From assembly GCF_002843315.1 (NCBI RefSeq), contig NZ_MVDD01000002.1, positions 186,001-250,000 of the forward strand: 64,000 nt of DNA. The letters are read 5' to 3'. The notes below the pieces were generated by a model. The model was given only the letters and a program-made list of their open reading frames with translations, had not been told where the DNA came from and made no database searches. The DNA comes from Labilibaculum filiforme. Its GTDB lineage: Bacteria > Bacteroidota > Bacteroidia > Bacteroidales > Marinifilaceae. Below are positions 17,682-26,185 of the stretch, piece after piece (position 1 is the first letter of the stretch; each line of letters opens with the position of its first letter). The position numbers and the translations under genes are program-made.

Positions 17682-18449
17682 ATGCTTTTAGCCATCGATA
17701 TAGGAAATTCAAATGTAGTTTGTGGTTTATCGAACAACAATCATTGGACCGAACAATTTAGAATTCATACGGTTGCAAATAAAACAGCTGACGAATACGA
17801 AGTAATTTATCGAACCTTACTATCTAGTCGAAATATCGATTTGAATAAGATTGACCGAGTAGTTTTGAGTAGTGTTGTTCCCTCCTTGATTCACCCTATT
17901 CGTGAAATGATTCAAAAACTATTCAATCAGGAACCACTTGTTTTAGGTCCAGACTTGTATCCCCGCTTAGGTATTGGGATTAGTAATCCTTACGAAATAG
18001 GAACAGATTTAGTCGCTAATGCAGTAGCTGCTCACAATAAATACTCGGGCAATTGTATTGTTGTTGATTTTGGAACTGCACTTACTTTTACAGTAATAAA
18101 AGCAGATGGTGATTTGTTAGGTGTTACAATTGCACCAGGTTTAAAAACTGCCATGGCATCGCTTTCTCAAAAAACAGCTCAGTTACCAAATGTCGATTTG
18201 GTTGTACCACCTTCCTGCATAGGAAAAAATACGGTTCATGCCATTCAAGCAGGTATTGTACTTGGTTACAAAGGATTAATAGAGTCGCTTTTGATTGGAA
18301 TGAAGCAGGAAATGGAAGGAAAAACAACTGCTATTGCTACTGGTGGGTTAGCATCTGTAATGTTACCAATTCTTACCCATTTCGATCATCATGAACCAAT
18401 GTTAACTCTCGACGGACTCAAAATTATTGGAAATAAGTTTTATAAATAG
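17682..18449 (+). CDS. coaX: Type III pantothenate kinase
   Basis: CoaX phosphorylates pantothenate, the first step of coenzyme A synthesis, and needs a monovalent cation. The 255 residues show LAIDIGNSNVVCGL (phosphate-1 loop, residues 3-16), GTDLVANAVAAHNKY (~106-120) and IVVDFGTALTFTVI (phosphate-2, with the catalytic Asp earlier), the acetate-kinase-superfamily layout of type III enzymes. It is followed after 18 bases by a CYTH-domain gene, suggesting an operon. Confidence 0.95.
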   Translation: MLLAIDIGNSNVVCGLSNNNHWTEQFRIHTVANKTADEYEVIYRTLLSSRNIDLNKIDRVVLSSVVPSLIHPIREMIQKLFNQEPLVLGPDLYPRLGIGISNPYEIGTDLVANAVAAHNKYSGNCIVVDFGTALTFTVIKADGDLLGVTIAPGLKTAMASLSQKTAQLPNVDLVVPPSCIGKNTVHAIQAGIVLGYKGLIESLLIGMKQEMEGKTTAIATGGLASVMLPILTHFDHHEPMLTLDGLKIIGNKFYK

Positions 18450-18467
18450 AACAATCAGTCATAAAAT

Positions 18468-18926
18468 ATGCCTTTAGAAATAGAAAGAAAGTATCTGATT
18501 AAAGCAAATTTATTGAAGCTTCCCCAAGAGGGAAAAAAGCTTATTCAAGGATACATTTGGAGCGATCCGACTAAAAGTTTACGAATTAGAATTGCAGGAA
18601 TTAAGGCATTTTTAACGATCAAAAGTGGAACCAATCCTTTAAACAGATCGGAATTTGAATACGAGATACCGATACAAGATGCTCAAGATCTTTTACTGCT
18701 CTGCGATTCGAAAATTGAAAAAACACGATACCTAATTCCTCAAAATAATTTATTTTGGGAAGTAGATGTATTTGAAGGGAACAACACGGGTTTAATTGTT
18801 GCTGAAATTGAGTTAAACTCTGCGGACGAACAATTTGAAGTTCCACAATGGATTGACCGTGAGGTAACAAACGACAGCAGATACCTAAACGTTGAATTAA
18901 TAAAACATCCCTTTTCCAAATGGTGA
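18468..18926 (+). CDS. CYTH domain protein (triphosphate tunnel metalloenzyme)
   Basis: The 152-residue protein begins with the CYTH signature EIERKYLI (ExExK variant) and continues with alternating basic and acidic strands forming the tunnel: SLRIRIAG, AFLTIKSG, RSEFEYEIP and VAEIEL. Bacterial relatives hydrolyse inorganic triphosphate or act on nucleoside triphosphates. It overlaps the convergent NagZ-fusion gene by 30 bases at its 3' end and follows coaX closely. Confidence 0.9.
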   Translation: MPLEIERKYLIKANLLKLPQEGKKLIQGYIWSDPTKSLRIRIAGIKAFLTIKSGTNPLNRSEFEYEIPIQDAQDLLLLCDSKIEKTRYLIPQNNLFWEVDVFEGNNTGLIVAEIELNSADEQFEVPQWIDREVTNDSRYLNVELIKHPFSKW

Positions 18927-21900
18927 AAAAGGCAAGGTGATAAATTCGGGAGCATTTTTCTCTTCCTGAATGATTGACTTGTATATTTGTTTCTGAATTT
19001 TTGTTCGCACATCCATTTCAATTAGCTTGGTATTCGATTCATCCGGACAAATTCTGTTGGATAGAAAAATATACAGCAAATTATATTTAGGATCCACCCA
19101 AATCATAGTGCCTGTAAAACCCGTATGACCATAACTTAATTCGGAAGCCTCTTTACAAGTCGGCCCTCCATTTTCATTGGTGTTGTAAAAAGGTTTATCA
19201 AAACCAATTCCTCTTCTATTATCGGAGTTAGGATAAGCCCGAGAAGTAAATTTTTTTATTGTCTCGGCACTAATGAATGTTTCCCCTCCATAGGAACCTT
19301 CCTGAAGATACATTTGTGCTAATTTTGCTAGATCGCCAGCATTGCCGAACATTCCAGCATGCCCCGAAACGCCACCCAACATTGCTGCCGTAGGATCGTG
19401 CACGTAAGCTGTAAGCAGTTGTTTTCGAAAAAACTTATCATCTTGCGTTGGAACCATTCTATCTACATTAAAGCGTTTTAATGGATAATACCCTAAGCTG
19501 GAAGCACCTAATAAGGTATACAAATGCCTTTGCACATAACTATCTAAACTTTCACCTGAGATATCCTTAACCATCTCTCCCATCATAATAAAACCAAGAT
19601 CGCTATATTTATATCCTTTTGAATCGCGCAAATCAGTAGCAAGTATTTGATTAATAATTGTATCGTGATATCCTTTATGAATATACATATTGTCTGCAAC
19701 CTGTACTGGATACTCTTCAGAACTTAGATTGGAAAAAATTCCATCCTTAAATTTATAATTTCGATCTAAATACAGTCTGTCGGCCACCTTAAGACTGTGT
19801 CGTTTTGAGTAGGTACGACTAAACAAAACACGGTCGAAACTCGAAGAGTCGATAGCTTCCCAATGAAATGGTTTCCAACTCAACAATCCTGCTTCGTGAG
19901 CTAATATTTTTCTAAGAGGAAGCGTATCTTTATTGGTTCCTTTCGCCTTCTTGAAATACTCCCCAAAGGAGTGATCCACATTAATCCATCCTTCATCGCA
20001 CAATTGCATTAAAGCAGGAAGAGTAGCTGTTATCTTTGTAAGAGAAGCCAAATCGTAGATATCCGGATTGCGAACCTCCACTTTTTTATCGTAGGTATAA
20101 TGCCCATACGATTTATGAAACACCACCTTACCATTTCGAGCTACCAGGACTTGACAACCGGGAGTTGCTTTTTTTTTTATAGCATCATTTACTATTGAAT
20201 CAATCACATTTAGCTTAAGCGTACTTAAACCAGCTTGTTCGGGCAAAGAAAATCCCAAACGGGTATGTTTGGTTTCGAACCCCGTACCCACCGTAAAACG
20301 CTCATTTACCGTAACCGGTAATCGTCCCTGAGATGCTAAGCCTCCAAAAATTATTTGTGAAGAAGCCATCTGAGTTTCAATATTATCCTCATACGAGACT
20401 AAAATTCCCTTTAAGCGATCTGTACCTTCGTACAAATCCAAACCGTAAGGATTTGCAAATAAATCAAAAATTACCTTTTTACTTTTTGAAAGCTCGGAAA
20501 GAAACTCGATAGTTTGATTTGTTATTCCAAATTTTCTCGTTGCCCGAAGATCACTATCGTGCTTACTTACAATTATTAAATTATATTTATCCAGCTTTTT
20601 TAATAACTGATAATAACTTTCGATAGAAGCATTTTTCTCAATCTGAAAAAAGTCGATATCGGCATATCTACCAAGGTATTCCTGAAATCTATTCCGAATT
20701 GGAACGCCCATAGCGATCGACGCAATTTTTAGAGTATCCAATCTTTTTAATGGCAATAATTGATCCTCATTTTTCACTAAAGTGATTGCCTTTTCGGCCA
20801 AACTTCGTCTTAGAATAAAACCTTCCTGTGTATTTAGTCCCGACCAAAGCTTATTCTGATCAATTGGCTTGTAGTTATTTAAGTTCAACCAATATTTTGC
20901 CTTTAAAATCTTCAAACACTTTTCGTTGATATTCGTCCAAGAAAGCTCTCCGCTTTTTAAAGCTAATTTAATTTCTTTTATCGCTATTGGTACCTCTTCG
21001 GTAAATAAAAGAACATCATTACCAGCAACTAAAGCCTTGGCATCAACCACTCCTTTGGCATAAAATTTACGAACTCCATGCATATTTAAAGCATCTGTAA
21101 AAACTAAGCCTTTAAATCCCATTTGCTCTTTCAGTAATTGAGTAACGATGGGTTGCGAAAGTGTAGCCACTTTTTGAATGGAATCTAGAGCAGGAACATT
21201 TAAATGGGAAACCATAATGCCTCCCAAACCATTATTTATTAAACGCTGAAAAGGAAAAAGCTCAATAGAATCGAGCCTAGCAATAGGATGATCTACCAAA
21301 GGAAGATCAAAATGGGAGTCTGTTTCAGTATCTCCGTGACCAGGAAAATGTTTTCCTACTGGAATTATTCCTGCTTTCTGCATTCCAGCTGCAAATGCAA
21401 ACGACTTATTGCTAACATTATAACGATCCTCGCCAAAAGAACGACTATTAATTACCGGGTTTCGCGGATTATTATTTACATCCATTACTGGTGAGAAATT
21501 TACATGAACACCAAGCCTAACACACTCACTACCAATTTGTTTTCCCAGCTGAAAGATCAATTCATCATCTTGAATTGCTCCCAGCATAATTTGCCTAGGG
21601 TAACTTATTGTTTGTTTTAATCGAGCTCCAAGTCCAATTTCAGCATCCATCCCAATCCACAGCGGGACTTTCGCCAAGCTTTGATACCAGTTCGTTAATT
21701 CTGCTTGTTTACCAGGTTCACCTTGGAAGAATATAATTCCCCCAATTTGATACTTACTTACAATTCCTGCAATTCGTTCGGCCTCCTCTTTTCCTTTATT
21801 TGAGTATGCTGCAATCATAAACAATTGAGCAATTCGCTCGTCATCACTTAAAGTGCTCAAAATTGAATCGGCCCAGCTATTAGGCTCAGTCAATCTATCA

Positions 21901-22007
21901 ATCAATCTATCCTCTTCCAAAGCCAAATTTTGTGCCGACACAAAAAGGTGACTTACAAGAAAAACAAGGAGAATTAAGAATCGGTTTAGGGAATATATAT
22001 TTGTCAT
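18897..22007 (-). CDS. Fusion of GH3 beta-N-acetylglucosaminidase (NagZ-like) and class C beta-lactamase-like serine hydrolase
   Basis: About 1036 residues from the ATG at 22007 (MTNIYSLNRF...), which gives a signal peptide ending VSAQ; an upstream extension to 22040 lacks one. The N-terminal GH3 domain has the NagZ signature KHFPGHGDTETDSHFDLPLV with catalytic His and the PVMDVNNNPRNPVI strand. A GH3 C-domain follows. From about residue 600 is a serine hydrolase with SLTK (nucleophile Ser), YSD and HTG motifs. It should act on peptidoglycan muropeptides in the periplasm, the second domain perhaps as an esterase or D-Ala peptidase. This fusion is known in Bacteroidota. It overlaps the CYTH gene by 30 bases. 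Confidence 0.92.
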   Translation of the reverse strand: MTNIYSLNRFLILLVFLVSHLFVSAQNLALEEDRLIDRLTEPNSWADSILSTLSDDERIAQLFMIAAYSNKGKEEAERIAGIVSKYQIGGIIFFQGEPGKQAELTNWYQSLAKVPLWIGMDAEIGLGARLKQTISYPRQIMLGAIQDDELIFQLGKQIGSECVRLGVHVNFSPVMDVNNNPRNPVINSRSFGEDRYNVSNKSFAFAAGMQKAGIIPVGKHFPGHGDTETDSHFDLPLVDHPIARLDSIELFPFQRLINNGLGGIMVSHLNVPALDSIQKVATLSQPIVTQLLKEQMGFKGLVFTDALNMHGVRKFYAKGVVDAKALVAGNDVLLFTEEVPIAIKEIKLALKSGELSWTNINEKCLKILKAKYWLNLNNYKPIDQNKLWSGLNTQEGFILRRSLAEKAITLVKNEDQLLPLKRLDTLKIASIAMGVPIRNRFQEYLGRYADIDFFQIEKNASIESYYQLLKKLDKYNLIIVSKHDSDLRATRKFGITNQTIEFLSELSKSKKVIFDLFANPYGLDLYEGTDRLKGILVSYEDNIETQMASSQIIFGGLASQGRLPVTVNERFTVGTGFETKHTRLGFSLPEQAGLSTLKLNVIDSIVNDAIKKKATPGCQVLVARNGKVVFHKSYGHYTYDKKVEVRNPDIYDLASLTKITATLPALMQLCDEGWINVDHSFGEYFKKAKGTNKDTLPLRKILAHEAGLLSWKPFHWEAIDSSSFDRVLFSRTYSKRHSLKVADRLYLDRNYKFKDGIFSNLSSEEYPVQVADNMYIHKGYHDTIINQILATDLRDSKGYKYSDLGFIMMGEMVKDISGESLDSYVQRHLYTLLGASSLGYYPLKRFNVDRMVPTQDDKFFRKQLLTAYVHDPTAAMLGGVSGHAGMFGNAGDLAKLAQMYLQEGSYGGETFISAETIKKFTSRAYPNSDNRRGIGFDKPFYNTNENGGPTCKEASELSYGHTGFTGTMIWVDPKYNLLYIFLSNRICPDESNTKLIEMDVRTKIQKQIYKSIIQEEKNAPEFITLPFSPFGKGMFY

Positions 22008-22468
22008 GAAAATCTTTCTATAGCAATAATAACAATGCATTAAAACAAAATTAGAAATACCTTGTCAATTAATAGAATGATTCATCACATAAAATGAAAG
22101 ATTAATAAATTATTTAGGAGAGCCTATTTTTGGTCCAATAAAAAAGGGGCTAAGCCCCTTTTTTAACTACGAACAACTAATACCATACTTTAAACTTAAA
22201 AAGAACTGAAACTAATCAAGATTAAATATGAAAATTGAAGGTTTTACCACCTTCACTACACAATAAAAATATTGTAATAAAAAGGAAAATACAAGTGTCA
22301 AGTGTGCCAAGTTTCACTAATTGATCATAAAAATATGACGCTATCTTTCTGATTCCCCGCAAAGTAAGGGGTTCGACTAATTTTACAATCTAAAACTGAT
22401 TTTTGAAAAACCAAAAAAAATAAGTAAATTAAAAGGAAGCATAATGTTAAATTTTAAATCTACATCCC
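22008..22468. other. Intergenic stretch between divergent genes with an orphan terminator
   Basis: No protein gene is seen. Contents: a TAnnTTTG match at 22125-22132, a strong GC hairpin with A/T tracts at 22139-22166, TGAAGG/CCTTCA near 22228-22250 and CCCC-GCAAAGTAA-GGGG near 22357-22373. The terminator does not follow any annotated gene, so a small RNA is possible. Confidence 0.45.
22139..22166. terminator. Orphan bidirectional terminator
   Basis: AAAAAAGGGGC-TAA-GCCCCTTTTTT is a perfect terminator in both directions. The flanking genes diverge from it, so neither should end here. Confidence 0.75.
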
Positions 22469-23011
22469 ATGAGAAGAATCTTCGCTCTTTTATTATTCTT
22501 TGCAATTAGCTCCTACCTGATTGCCCAGCAAAACGAAAAAATAAACGTGATTATAGATGATGATACCAACATTAGCTTAGTAACAGAATATCAACAAAAA
22601 ATAACAAACGGGCAACAATTTGAAGAATGGATTACTTCATTACCTAATAAAGTAACAGGTAAGATCGAATATATTAATTCAAACACCGGAGATTTTCGTT
22701 ACATCGGTTGTGTTCCCATTTATTTTAGCGAGAAAACATCTGTTTTCCAAACCAGAATGCATTTTACACTTTTAATTCAAACTACCGAAAACAAAATAAT
22801 ACTTACGATTAAAAATATCTTCTACCAATCTTATCCAGAATATGGAAAACAAGGCACTCCCGCAATAATTTCCTACCCAAAAGACTGGTACTCCAAAACA
22901 AAATTGCGAAAAAAATCGAATGCTTTGCCTTGGCTGAATCAAATGGTGAAAGAAAATACCATATCCACAGCTAAAGAACTATTAACCAGTGGATATGAAT
23001 TCTTCAATTAA
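22469..23011 (+). CDS. Exported protein of unknown function, possibly DUF4468-like
   Basis: The 180-residue product has a clear signal peptide (residues 1-19, ending YLIAQ). The mature part contains a region resembling the DUF4468 TBP-like fold (QQFEEWITSLPN, then DFRYIGCVPIYFS, then alternating strands MHFTLLIQTTENKIILTIKN), but I rate that match low. It is followed by the convergent cysteine desulfurase gene seven bases away. Confidence 0.65.
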   Translation: MRRIFALLLFFAISSYLIAQQNEKINVIIDDDTNISLVTEYQQKITNGQQFEEWITSLPNKVTGKIEYINSNTGDFRYIGCVPIYFSEKTSVFQTRMHFTLLIQTTENKIILTIKNIFYQSYPEYGKQGTPAIISYPKDWYSKTKLRKKSNALPWLNQMVKENTISTAKELLTSGYEFFN

Positions 23012-23017
23012 TAATAG

Positions 23018-24178
23018 CTACGCATTGGTGCTCTTTTTTTGATTCGCATCTCTGCGCATTCCTTTAATCACCTCAACAATTTCTTTAGATGCCAGATCAA
23101 TTTCGGCTTTAGTAGTATATCGGCCAACTGAAAAGCGAATGGTTCCCATTGCATATTCCAAGGGAATATTCATTGCTTTCAATGTTGATGAGACTATAAT
23201 GGAATCGGTATGACAAGCCGCACCTGCCGACGCCGCAACATTTTTTAATCTTGCTATTATATCTTTTGCTTGAATATTTTTAAACGATACACTTAAGGTG
23301 TTTGGCAAACAATAAGCTTCATGTCCATTCAACTGTATTTCTGGAAGTTGAGATAGGTTTTTCCTTAAAACCCGAATTAAATCTTTTTCGTGTTTTATTC
23401 TTTCTTCCTCCTCCTCCATAGCCAATTCGGCAGCTCTGCCCAAACCTACAATTTCCAATACATTTTCGGTTCCAGCTCTTAAATTTCTTTCGTGATCGGC
23501 CCCATGAATTAACTTTTGCAAATGAATTCCCTCACGAATATACAAAGCACCAATTCCTTTAGGACCATAAAACTTATGACCTGCAAGTGTTACTAAATCG
23601 ACACCCAATTCCTGCACATTTACAGGTACTTTACCAATTGCCTGAGCACAATCGGAATGAACAGCAATGTTATGAAACTTAGCTAGTTTTGCAATTTCGG
23701 AAATTGGCTGTAAAGTTCCCACCTCATTATTCGCATACATGATTGAAATTAGAATGGTATCCGTTCTAATCGCACTTTTCACATCCGACAATTGAACTCT
23801 TCCTGTTCCATCAACAGGTAGGTAACTTACTTCAAATCCCTGTGTTTCCAAAAACTTACAAACCTCGATAATTGCAGGATGTTCAATGGCAGAGGTAATT
23901 ATATGTTTCCCTTTCTCTTGATTGGCAAAAGCATAACCTTTTAACGCATAATTATTCGATTCAGAACCTCCGCTTGTAAATATCAATTCATTAGCCTCGC
24001 AATTCAGTAATAAAGCAACTTGTTTTCTAGCCTTACTGATAGCCTCTTTAGTTTGTCGCCCATAAAAATGGGAACTCGACGGATTGCCAAAAAAACCTTT
24101 TAAATAAGGTAGCATTGCATCCGCAACTTCAGGAGCTATTGGTGTAGTTGCATTATAATCAAGATATATCGGTTTCAT
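23018..24178 (-). CDS. Cysteine desulfurase, NifS/IscS family
   Basis: A 386-residue class V PLP enzyme that takes sulfur from cysteine for Fe-S clusters or other thio-cofactors. Visible motifs: YLDYNATTP at 4-12, SGGSESNNYALKG, HSDCAQAIG, PLP Lys in LAGHKFYGPKG, and the active-site Cys in SAGAACHT near residue 330. Group I (NifS/IscS) is indicated by the long Cys loop. IscU, SufB and SufU are not adjacent, so the housekeeping role is uncertain. It follows the OmpA/TPR gene by 15 bases on the same strand. Confidence 0.93.
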   Translation of the reverse strand: MKPIYLDYNATTPIAPEVADAMLPYLKGFFGNPSSSHFYGRQTKEAISKARKQVALLLNCEANELIFTSGGSESNNYALKGYAFANQEKGKHIITSAIEHPAIIEVCKFLETQGFEVSYLPVDGTGRVQLSDVKSAIRTDTILISIMYANNEVGTLQPISEIAKLAKFHNIAVHSDCAQAIGKVPVNVQELGVDLVTLAGHKFYGPKGIGALYIREGIHLQKLIHGADHERNLRAGTENVLEIVGLGRAAELAMEEEEERIKHEKDLIRVLRKNLSQLPEIQLNGHEAYCLPNTLSVSFKNIQAKDIIARLKNVAASAGAACHTDSIIVSSTLKAMNIPLEYAMGTIRFSVGRYTTKAEIDLASKEIVEVIKGMRRDANQKKSTNA

Positions 24179-24193
24179 TTTATCAGTTATTAT

Positions 24194-26140
24194 TTATTGA
24201 TTTTCAATAATCTTAAATTCGGTTCTTCGATTTAAAGCTCGTCCTTCTTCTGTTTGGTTGCTTGCAATAGGTTGCGAAGCTCCATATCCTTTATAAGTTA
24301 ATCTGGCTGTATCGATTCCCTTCAAAATTAAATACTGACAAATTTCCTTTGCCCTATTGTTTGAAAGGTTCAAATTATACTCTTTAGTTCCGGTAGTATC
24401 GGTATGACCGGCAATTTCTATTTTTAATTTAGGATAAGTTTGTAATAAGGTAAACAAACGATTCAATTCAATTTCAGATTTCGGCAAAATATCCCATGAA
24501 TCAACATTAAAAAATACATTTCGAAGTACGATTTCTTTTCCTTTTTCAATCCTATCTAAAAAGATAGCTAACTGTTGCGGATTCGATTTTTCTTGATCAT
24601 TCAACATTTCAAAATGCTTTGAATAAAACAAATAATCAGTCGCTTCGGCCGAAAAAGTATATTCTCTACCCGAAGGCAGGCAAAGTAAAAAACTTCCATC
24701 ACCCCCATCCAATTTTATACTACTAATGGTATCTTTCGTGCTTAAATCGATTAACAACACTGATGCAAATACTGGTTTTTTCGACTTTGCATCCAATACT
24801 TTTCCTTTTAACCAGGAAGCCGATGGCGGTTGCAAAAAAGAAGGCATATCAAAACTAAAAATATCCTTTCCTTTGCCCTTTAAACGATCTGAAGAGAAAT
24901 AAGCTTTATCGCCTTTTGCATTAATCACCAATCCTATTTCATCAGTAAACGTATTAATTGGATATCCCAAATTTTCAGGTTCGCTCCACTCTCCATCTTT
25001 ATTTTTTATTGTTTTAAATAAATCATAAGCTCCCATTCCGATCATTCCATCCGAAGAAAACACTAAATACTGATTTCCAGCATGAATAAAAGGAGACATT
25101 TCATTATCCTCAGTATTAATAGAAAGATTAACTGGTTGAGTCCATCTTTGCTTTCCATCGGCCAAAGTTTCGATTAATTTGGAATGCCAAATGTCCATTT
25201 TCCCCTTTCCTGATTTTCGATTGCTCACAAAGTATAATTCCCGTCCATCGGCAGATATACTCGGTTGTGCTTCCCAATCTTTTGAATTTATAGGTTTTCC
25301 AACATTTATTGGAACCGACCAATTCTCTCCTTTCCGCACCGAATAATAAATATCGCATCGACCATATCCATCAGTACGATCACAAGCCGTAAAATACATA
25401 TATTTCCCATCGGCAGTAATGCTTTGTGCTCCTTCATTCTTTTCGGTATTAATAATTACAGATAATGGTTTGGCCTGCATCCACGCCGTATCGCTTTGAT
25501 GAGATACATAAAAATCTTCTTGCTGATTTATTTTTACCTCAGCTCCTTCTTTTTTCTCGAATAACAAACGAGTAAACACAAGCAATTCCTCATCAGCGGT
25601 AATACTAGGCCAGTATTCATCAAACTCGGAGTTCACACTTTCGCCTAGATTTACTGGCTTAAAATTGACCGGATTTGCAATAGATTTAATCGCAAAAAGG
25701 CAACTTTCCCTTCTAAATTTAGCCAATTTCTGATTTCTGCCTGAACCGTTTGAAAGCGATAGAAAATATTCATATTTCGTTAATGCCTTTTGATATTCTC
25801 CGATTTTAAGATAAGCATTCGCCAAATTGAAATGCACATTTTCAAAAAAATTGGCATCAATTTCTATTGCCTTTTGGTAAGCTTCTATTTCTAATTTGGT
25901 TTTCCCTGTTTCGTGCAATACATCGGCTTTAAAAAGCCAAGCTTCAATAAAATCGGGACTTTGTTCAATTGCTCCCTCTAAATATTTCAGAGCTTCGGAA
26001 TTATCCATGTGCCGATAAGCCTCCGAAGCCAACTCGTAATTTTTGATGGCTCTCTTTGACTTGACGCTGTATTTTTTCTGTGCATTGGAAGTAAAACCAA
26101 GCAACAAGCAAAATAATATTAAAATAACTGATCGACACAT
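24194..26140 (-). CDS. OmpA-family outer-membrane protein with TPR and PD40 repeats
   Basis: From ATG 26140 (MCRSVILILF) the protein has a signal peptide ending TSNAQ, TPR-like helices (residues ~15-120), then WD40-like PD40 beta-propeller repeats (YFTACDRTDGYGRCDIYYS, LYFVSNRKSGKGKMDIWHS, YFSSDRLKGKGKDIFSFDM), a carboxypeptidase-regulatory-like segment (WLKGKVLDAKSKKPVFASV) and a C-terminal OmpA domain with peptidoglycan-binding IAGHTDTTGTKEYNLNLSNN. It likely links the outer membrane to peptidoglycan. An upstream extension to 26182 lacks an exported N-terminus. Confidence 0.92.
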   Translation of the reverse strand: MCRSVILILFCLLLGFTSNAQKKYSVKSKRAIKNYELASEAYRHMDNSEALKYLEGAIEQSPDFIEAWLFKADVLHETGKTKLEIEAYQKAIEIDANFFENVHFNLANAYLKIGEYQKALTKYEYFLSLSNGSGRNQKLAKFRRESCLFAIKSIANPVNFKPVNLGESVNSEFDEYWPSITADEELLVFTRLLFEKKEGAEVKINQQEDFYVSHQSDTAWMQAKPLSVIINTEKNEGAQSITADGKYMYFTACDRTDGYGRCDIYYSVRKGENWSVPINVGKPINSKDWEAQPSISADGRELYFVSNRKSGKGKMDIWHSKLIETLADGKQRWTQPVNLSINTEDNEMSPFIHAGNQYLVFSSDGMIGMGAYDLFKTIKNKDGEWSEPENLGYPINTFTDEIGLVINAKGDKAYFSSDRLKGKGKDIFSFDMPSFLQPPSASWLKGKVLDAKSKKPVFASVLLIDLSTKDTISSIKLDGGDGSFLLCLPSGREYTFSAEATDYLFYSKHFEMLNDQEKSNPQQLAIFLDRIEKGKEIVLRNVFFNVDSWDILPKSEIELNRLFTLLQTYPKLKIEIAGHTDTTGTKEYNLNLSNNRAKEICQYLILKGIDTARLTYKGYGASQPIASNQTEEGRALNRRTEFKIIENQ

Positions 26141-26185
26141 TTTTTTACTATTTTCAATTCCTATGAACATAAACGAAGCCACAAC

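Noticed and set aside
22357-22390. tmRNA or tRNA T-arm (GGGGTTCGAC)
   Set aside because: The flanks do not form an acceptor stem or T-stem, and no tag ORF or CCA end is present.
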